Origin: Streptomyces sp. NBC_00224
GTDB taxonomy: Bacteria > Actinomycetota > Actinomycetes > Streptomycetales > Streptomycetaceae
NCBI RefSeq assembly: GCF_041435195.1
Contig: NZ_CP108106.1
Location: 4,188,501 to 4,252,500, forward strand
Length of the DNA stretch: 64,000 nt
Reading direction: 5' to 3'
Shown here piece after piece: positions 60,493 through 64,000 of the stretch (its first letter is position 1; every line of letters starts with the position of its first letter). A program made the position numbers and the translations under genes. Under the pieces are notes generated by a model. It was given only the letters and a program-made list of their open reading frames with translations, was not told the origin of the DNA and did not search any database.

Positions 60493-61200
60493 ATGACCGA
60501 AATCAAGAACTACCTGCGATCGCTGGAGCGAAGCCGTGCGGCGCTGCTACGGGAGGACCGGCCGCGCACCTTCGCGCTCGCCGGACGCGAGTGGGATCTG
60601 CTGGACGGCGTGTTCGCGCCGCCGTTCTCCGCGTCGACCGGGGCGGCCATGGAGCTGCTCGGGCTGACCGGCCCGGAGCGGGCGCCCTGGCACGGCTCCC
60701 TGCTGGAGGTGGGCAGCGGGACCGGGGTGATCGCCGTCTGTGCCGCGCTGGCGGGCGGCGACCGGGTGACGGCCCTGGACATCAACGAACAGGCCGTGCG
60801 CAACACGGAGATGAACGCCCACCGGCACGGCGTCGCGGACCGGCTGACCGCCGTGCACAGCGACCTGTTCGACGCGCTCGGGGCCGACGAGCGCTACGAC
60901 ACCGTCTACTGGCACTCCAACTTCGTGCTCGCCCCGCCCACGTACCGCCACGAGACGGTCCACGAGCAGGCCTATGTGGACCCGGGCTACCGTGCCCACC
61001 GTCGCTATCTCGCCGAGGCCCCGGCCTTCGCGGCCGACGGGGGAAGGGTGCTGCTGCACTTCAGCGATCGCGGGGACATCGACGCCCTGCACGAGATCGC
61101 CGCCGAGTGCGACCGCTCTCTCCGTGTGCTGGGCAGCCGCCGCATCGGTGAGGGCGAGGAGACGGTCGAGCACATTCTCTACGAAATAACAGTGCCATGA
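60493..61200 (+). CDS. Class I SAM-dependent methyltransferase
   Basis: A 235-residue methyltransferase. LLEVGSGTGVIAVCAAL near residue 75 is motif I, VTALDINEQAVRNTEMNA near 95 is motif II and VHSDLFDAL near 120 is post-II. The fold resembles PrmC/MTS enzymes, but their NPPY tetrapeptide is replaced by WHSNFVLAP near 140, so protein-glutamine methylation is unlikely and a small-molecule substrate is more plausible. GGGGGCGGG precedes the ATG. Overlaps pabAB by four bases. Confidence 0.85.
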   Translation: MTEIKNYLRSLERSRAALLREDRPRTFALAGREWDLLDGVFAPPFSASTGAAMELLGLTGPERAPWHGSLLEVGSGTGVIAVCAALAGGDRVTALDINEQAVRNTEMNAHRHGVADRLTAVHSDLFDALGADERYDTVYWHSNFVLAPPTYRHETVHEQAYVDPGYRAHRRYLAEAPAFAADGGRVLLHFSDRGDIDALHEIAAECDRSLRVLGSRRIGEGEETVEHILYEITVP

Positions 61201-63299
61201 AGGAAGTTGTACGAACGCTGCTAGTCGACAACTACGACTCGTTTACCTTCAACCTTTACCACTCGCTCGCCCGGGCGGGCGGGGCGGAGCCGGTGGTAAT
61301 CCGCAATGACGATCCGGCGTGGGATTCGGCGCGGCTCTCGGAATTCGACAATGTCGTGCTTTCCCCGGGGCCCGGACACCCCGGGCGCGCGGCAGACTTC
61401 GGAATGTGCCGGGACATCGTCGAACGCGCGCAGATTCCGCTTCTCGGGATCTGCCTCGGCCACCAGGGAGCGGCGCTGCTGCACGGCGCCACGGTGGGCC
61501 GCGCCCCCGAGCCGCGCCACGGACGCACCTCTCCCGTACGGCACACGGGAGAGGACCTGTTCAGGGGTATCCCCTCGCCCTTCGACGCGGTGCGCTACCA
61601 CTCGCTGGCCGTGACCGGCCTCCCGGACGAGATGGAGGCGGTGGCCTGGACGGCGGACGGCGTCCTGATGGGCCACCGCCACCGGAGCCGGCCGCTGTGG
61701 GGGCTCCAGTTCCACCCCGAGTCGATCCTGACCGAGTACGGCGATGAACTCCTCTGGAATTTCACGGAGTTGACGAGGGAGTGGCACCGCGCACGGGGTA
61801 CGGCAACGGTCCGCGGCGCCCTGCCGCGTACCGCGCAAACCACGAGTGCGGCGGAGCCGGACGAGGCCGCGCCGCGCAAACTGCGCGTCCTGGAAGAGCG
61901 GCTGCACACCCGCTGGAGCGACGAGGCCGCCTTCCACCGGGTGTTCGGCCGCAGCACCAACGCCTTCTGGCTGGACAGCAGCCGGCCCGACGCCGACGCG
62001 GGCCGCTTCTCCGTCCTGGGCGACGCGGCGGGCCCGCTGGCACGGGTGGCGCGGGCCGACGCGCACGGCGGCACCGTCACGATGGAGTGCGCGGCGGGAC
62101 GGCGGACCGTGACCGCCGACTTCCTCGACTGGCTGGATCGGGACCTGAAGGGCATCCACGCCGAACTACCCGACGTGCCCTTCGACTTCACGCTGGGCTG
62201 GGTCGGCTATCTCGGCTACGAGCTGAAGGCGCAGTGCGGCGGCGAGGCCGTCCACCGCGCCGAGGACCCCGACGCCGCCCTGGTCTTCGCCGACCGCGCG
62301 GTGGTCCTCGACCACCTCACCGGCCTCACCCACCTCCTCGCGCTCGCGGAGGACGGGGACGAGGACGCGGCCCACGCCTGGCTGCGCGCCACGGCGCGGG
62401 CGCTGGAGTCGGTGGCGGGCGAGGAACTGGCCGAGCCCGCCGCCCCGGCCGCGGGCTCCACCATCCGGCTGCGGCACGACCGGGACGCCTATCTGCGCCT
62501 CATCGACGCCTGCCAGGAGGAGATCGCCGCGGGCGAGACCTACGAGGTCTGTCTGACGAACCAGGCCGAGGCCGCGTTCGACGGCGACCCGTGGGAGGCG
62601 TACCGGCTGCTGCGCCGCGTCAGCCCGGCCCCGTACGGCGCGCTGCTGCGGTTCGGGCGGCTCGCAGTGCTCAGCACCTCGCCCGAGCGGTTCCTGCGGG
62701 TGGACGCGGACGGCACGGCGACCTCCAAGCCCATCAAGGGCACCCGGCCGCGCGGGGCGACGCCCGAGCAGGACGCGGAGATCGTCGCGCAGCTGCGCTC
62801 GGACGAGAAGGACCGGGCGGAGAACCTGATGATCGTGGACCTGGTCCGCAACGACCTCGGCCGCAACGCCGAGATCGGCACGGTCGAGGTGCCGCGCCTC
62901 TTCGACGTCGAGACGTACGCCACCGTCCACCAGCTGGTGAGCACGGTACGGGCCCGGCTGCGCCCGGACCGCAGCGCCGTGGACTGTGTGCGCGCCGCGT
63001 TCCCGGCGGGCTCGATGACCGGCGCCCCCAAGATCCGGACCATGCGCCTGATCGACGGCCTGGAGGCGGGGCCCCGGGGTGTCTACTCCGGGGCCATCGG
63101 CTACTTCTCGCTCTCCGGCGCCGCCGATCTGAGCGTGGCGATCCGTACGGCGGTGATCACCCCTGGCCGGGTCCGCTACGGGGTCGGCGGGGCGATCGTC
63201 GCACTGTCCGACGCGGAGGCCGAGTTCGAGGAGACGGCGGTCAAGTCGGCCCCGCTGCTCGCCCTGACCGGCGCCGCCTTCCCCGGCCGGCGGCCTTAG
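61197..63299 (+). CDS. pabAB: Fused aminodeoxychorismate synthase PabAB
   Basis: Makes 4-amino-4-deoxychorismate (ADC), precursor of p-aminobenzoate and p-aminophenylalanine, 700 residues. The glutaminase PabA half has LLVDNYDSFTFNL, Cys86 in GICLGHQ and LQFHPESILTEYG. The PabB half (about 220-690) has KPIKGTRPRG with Lys514, the residue that separates PabB (PIKGT) from TrpE (PIAGT), then FPAGSMTGAPKIRTM. Such fused copies are usual in candicidin and chloramphenicol clusters rather than in folate synthesis. Coupled to the methyltransferase (ATGA). Confidence 0.92.
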   Translation: MKEVVRTLLVDNYDSFTFNLYHSLARAGGAEPVVIRNDDPAWDSARLSEFDNVVLSPGPGHPGRAADFGMCRDIVERAQIPLLGICLGHQGAALLHGATVGRAPEPRHGRTSPVRHTGEDLFRGIPSPFDAVRYHSLAVTGLPDEMEAVAWTADGVLMGHRHRSRPLWGLQFHPESILTEYGDELLWNFTELTREWHRARGTATVRGALPRTAQTTSAAEPDEAAPRKLRVLEERLHTRWSDEAAFHRVFGRSTNAFWLDSSRPDADAGRFSVLGDAAGPLARVARADAHGGTVTMECAAGRRTVTADFLDWLDRDLKGIHAELPDVPFDFTLGWVGYLGYELKAQCGGEAVHRAEDPDAALVFADRAVVLDHLTGLTHLLALAEDGDEDAAHAWLRATARALESVAGEELAEPAAPAAGSTIRLRHDRDAYLRLIDACQEEIAAGETYEVCLTNQAEAAFDGDPWEAYRLLRRVSPAPYGALLRFGRLAVLSTSPERFLRVDADGTATSKPIKGTRPRGATPEQDAEIVAQLRSDEKDRAENLMIVDLVRNDLGRNAEIGTVEVPRLFDVETYATVHQLVSTVRARLRPDRSAVDCVRAAFPAGSMTGAPKIRTMRLIDGLEAGPRGVYSGAIGYFSLSGAADLSVAIRTAVITPGRVRYGVGGAIVALSDAEAEFEETAVKSAPLLALTGAAFPGRRP

Positions 63300-64000
63300 G
63301 TCCCGGACACGGCCGCGTCCCGTACCTCCGGTGCCGGGAGGGCGGCGAGGCTCGCCGCGATCTCGTCGGCGCGGCGGGTGAAGGCGGCGACGGCGCTGAC
63401 GAAGTAGTAGGCGCCGCGCGTCAGTTCGCCGAGCACGAAGAGGTGCTCGGCGGCCTCGCCGGACGGGTCGAGGGCCCGGCCGGTCTCCTCGTCGACCCGG
63501 ATGCCGCCGTGCGGGTGGTCGGCGAGGACACCGGAGGTACGGGCCAGCCCCAGGAGCCCGCCGGCGGAGGGCGGTTCGGGGCGGTAGACCGAGGTGACCG
63601 CGTTGACCACCAGATCGGCGCGGTCCTCCTCGCCGCCCTCGTACCGCACCAGGAAGCCGTCGCCGTCCCGCTCGACCGACGCGACCCCGGCGCGCACCCG
63701 CAGCCGCTTCTCGTCGCACAGCTCGACCAGCTTTTCGGCGGTGGTCTGCGGGATGGGCGAGGCGAAGCTCCACAGCCGGGAGTGCAGGGTGCGCAGCACC
63801 TGCTGCTTGTCGCTCTCGTGCAGCGCCAGCCACAGGTCCTGGCCGATGTCGATGACCGCGCGCTGGAGCAGCTGGGTGCCGATGTCGGCCGAGAGGGCGT
63901 CGTCGAGCTGGCGGCGCAGCCGCTCCTCGGCGGGGGCCGGGTCCATGAGGTCGGCGGTGATCGCGTCGAAGTCGCCGCCCGCCGCCTCGACTTCCTCCCG
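63296..64000 (-). CDS. FAD/NAD(P)-binding protein, 5' end outside window
   Basis: The C-terminal 234 residues of a flavoprotein; the frame is open to base 64000, so the start lies beyond. It contains LRVRAGVASVERDGDGFLVRYEGGEEDRADLVVNAV, GGIRVDEETGRAL and LFVLGELTRGAYYFVSAV, typical of the FAD/NAD(P)-binding family related to lysine/ornithine N-hydroxylases. The stop overlaps the pabAB stop by four bases, tail to tail. The internal ATG at 63946 is not a credible start. Possibly a tailoring oxygenase of the cluster; role unproved. Confidence 0.75.
   Translation of the reverse strand, partial: REEVEAAGGDFDAITADLMDPAPAEERLRRQLDDALSADIGTQLLQRAVIDIGQDLWLALHESDKQQVLRTLHSRLWSFASPIPQTTAEKLVELCDEKRLRVRAGVASVERDGDGFLVRYEGGEEDRADLVVNAVTSVYRPEPPSAGGLLGLARTSGVLADHPHGGIRVDEETGRALDPSGEAAEHLFVLGELTRGAYYFVSAVAAFTRRADEIAASLAALPAPEVRDAAVSGT

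Noticed and set aside
63296..63946. ATG at 63946 as the start of the flavoprotein gene
   Set aside because: The frame continues without a stop to the window edge, and the FAD-binding N-terminus would be missing, so the gene is cut by the window.

Overview
The window is 64 kb of a high-GC actinomycete chromosome, almost certainly Streptomyces. Third codon positions are strongly G/C and many genes are coupled by ATGA, GTGA or TTGA stop/start overlaps. Lineage markers are present: an SsgA-like sporulation protein, the divisome pair SepX/Glp, the group 2 sigma factor HrdD behind a SigR-type promoter, a DUF6227 protein and a tricorn protease. I see no phage, integrated plasmid, CRISPR array or intact insertion sequence. 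One tRNA gene (Ala, anticodon CGC) was read directly.

Layout. 1-2578: ECF metal transporter cbiM-cbiQ-cbiO, probably nickel because a Nur-type box lies upstream; then an ssgA-like gene. 3.2-6.1 kb: MMPL exporter with its TetR regulator. 6.3-9.6 kb: tricorn protease. 9.7-13.9 kb: MerR regulator divergent from a coupled Baeyer-Villiger-like monooxygenase, alpha/beta hydrolase and SDR. 14-22 kb: housekeeping block with exonuclease III, GNAT, tRNA-Ala, and the run galU, glp, moaC, mog, rimJ-like, sepX, plus 5-formyl-THF cyclo-ligase. 22-31 kb: penicillin acylase-like hydrolase, cation/proton antiporter, MFS, FmdB-like zinc ribbon behind a CIRCE-like element, MTA phosphorylase, SAF/CpaB-like protein and MscL.

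31-36.4 kb: an operon for a membrane redox complex: b-type cytochrome-like membrane protein with a C-terminal zinc ribbon, a molybdopterin oxidoreductase, a four-cluster ferredoxin, a twin-arginine Rieske protein and two small conserved proteins. The substrate is unknown. 37-41.5 kb: LtrA, P1 peptidase, L,D-transpeptidase lipoprotein and an internally duplicated DUF6227 protein. 41.5-50.9 kb: regulator/efflux pairs (WYL with MFS, TetR with MFS), hrdD, LigB-type dioxygenase with MarR, and an M6 metalloprotease.

51-64 kb: part of a specialised-metabolite cluster that runs off the right edge. It encodes an acyl-CoA ligase, PhzE-, PhzD- and PhzC-type enzymes (chorismate to 2,3-dihydro-3-hydroxyanthranilate), an IS701-like transposase relative that has lost its first catalytic Asp, a GAF/PucR regulator, a methyltransferase, a fused aminodeoxychorismate synthase PabAB and an FAD/NAD(P)-binding protein. 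Two differently aminated chorismate branches (ADIC and ADC) therefore sit together. From memory, hrdD in S. coelicolor lies close to the CDA cluster, so this may be a site where strains carry different clusters.

The strongest leads for something undescribed are the Mo/Rieske membrane complex, the dual-aminochorismate cluster with its apparently domesticated transposase, the CIRCE-like box on the zinc-ribbon gene, and a group of DnaA-box-like motifs at 29.6 kb.
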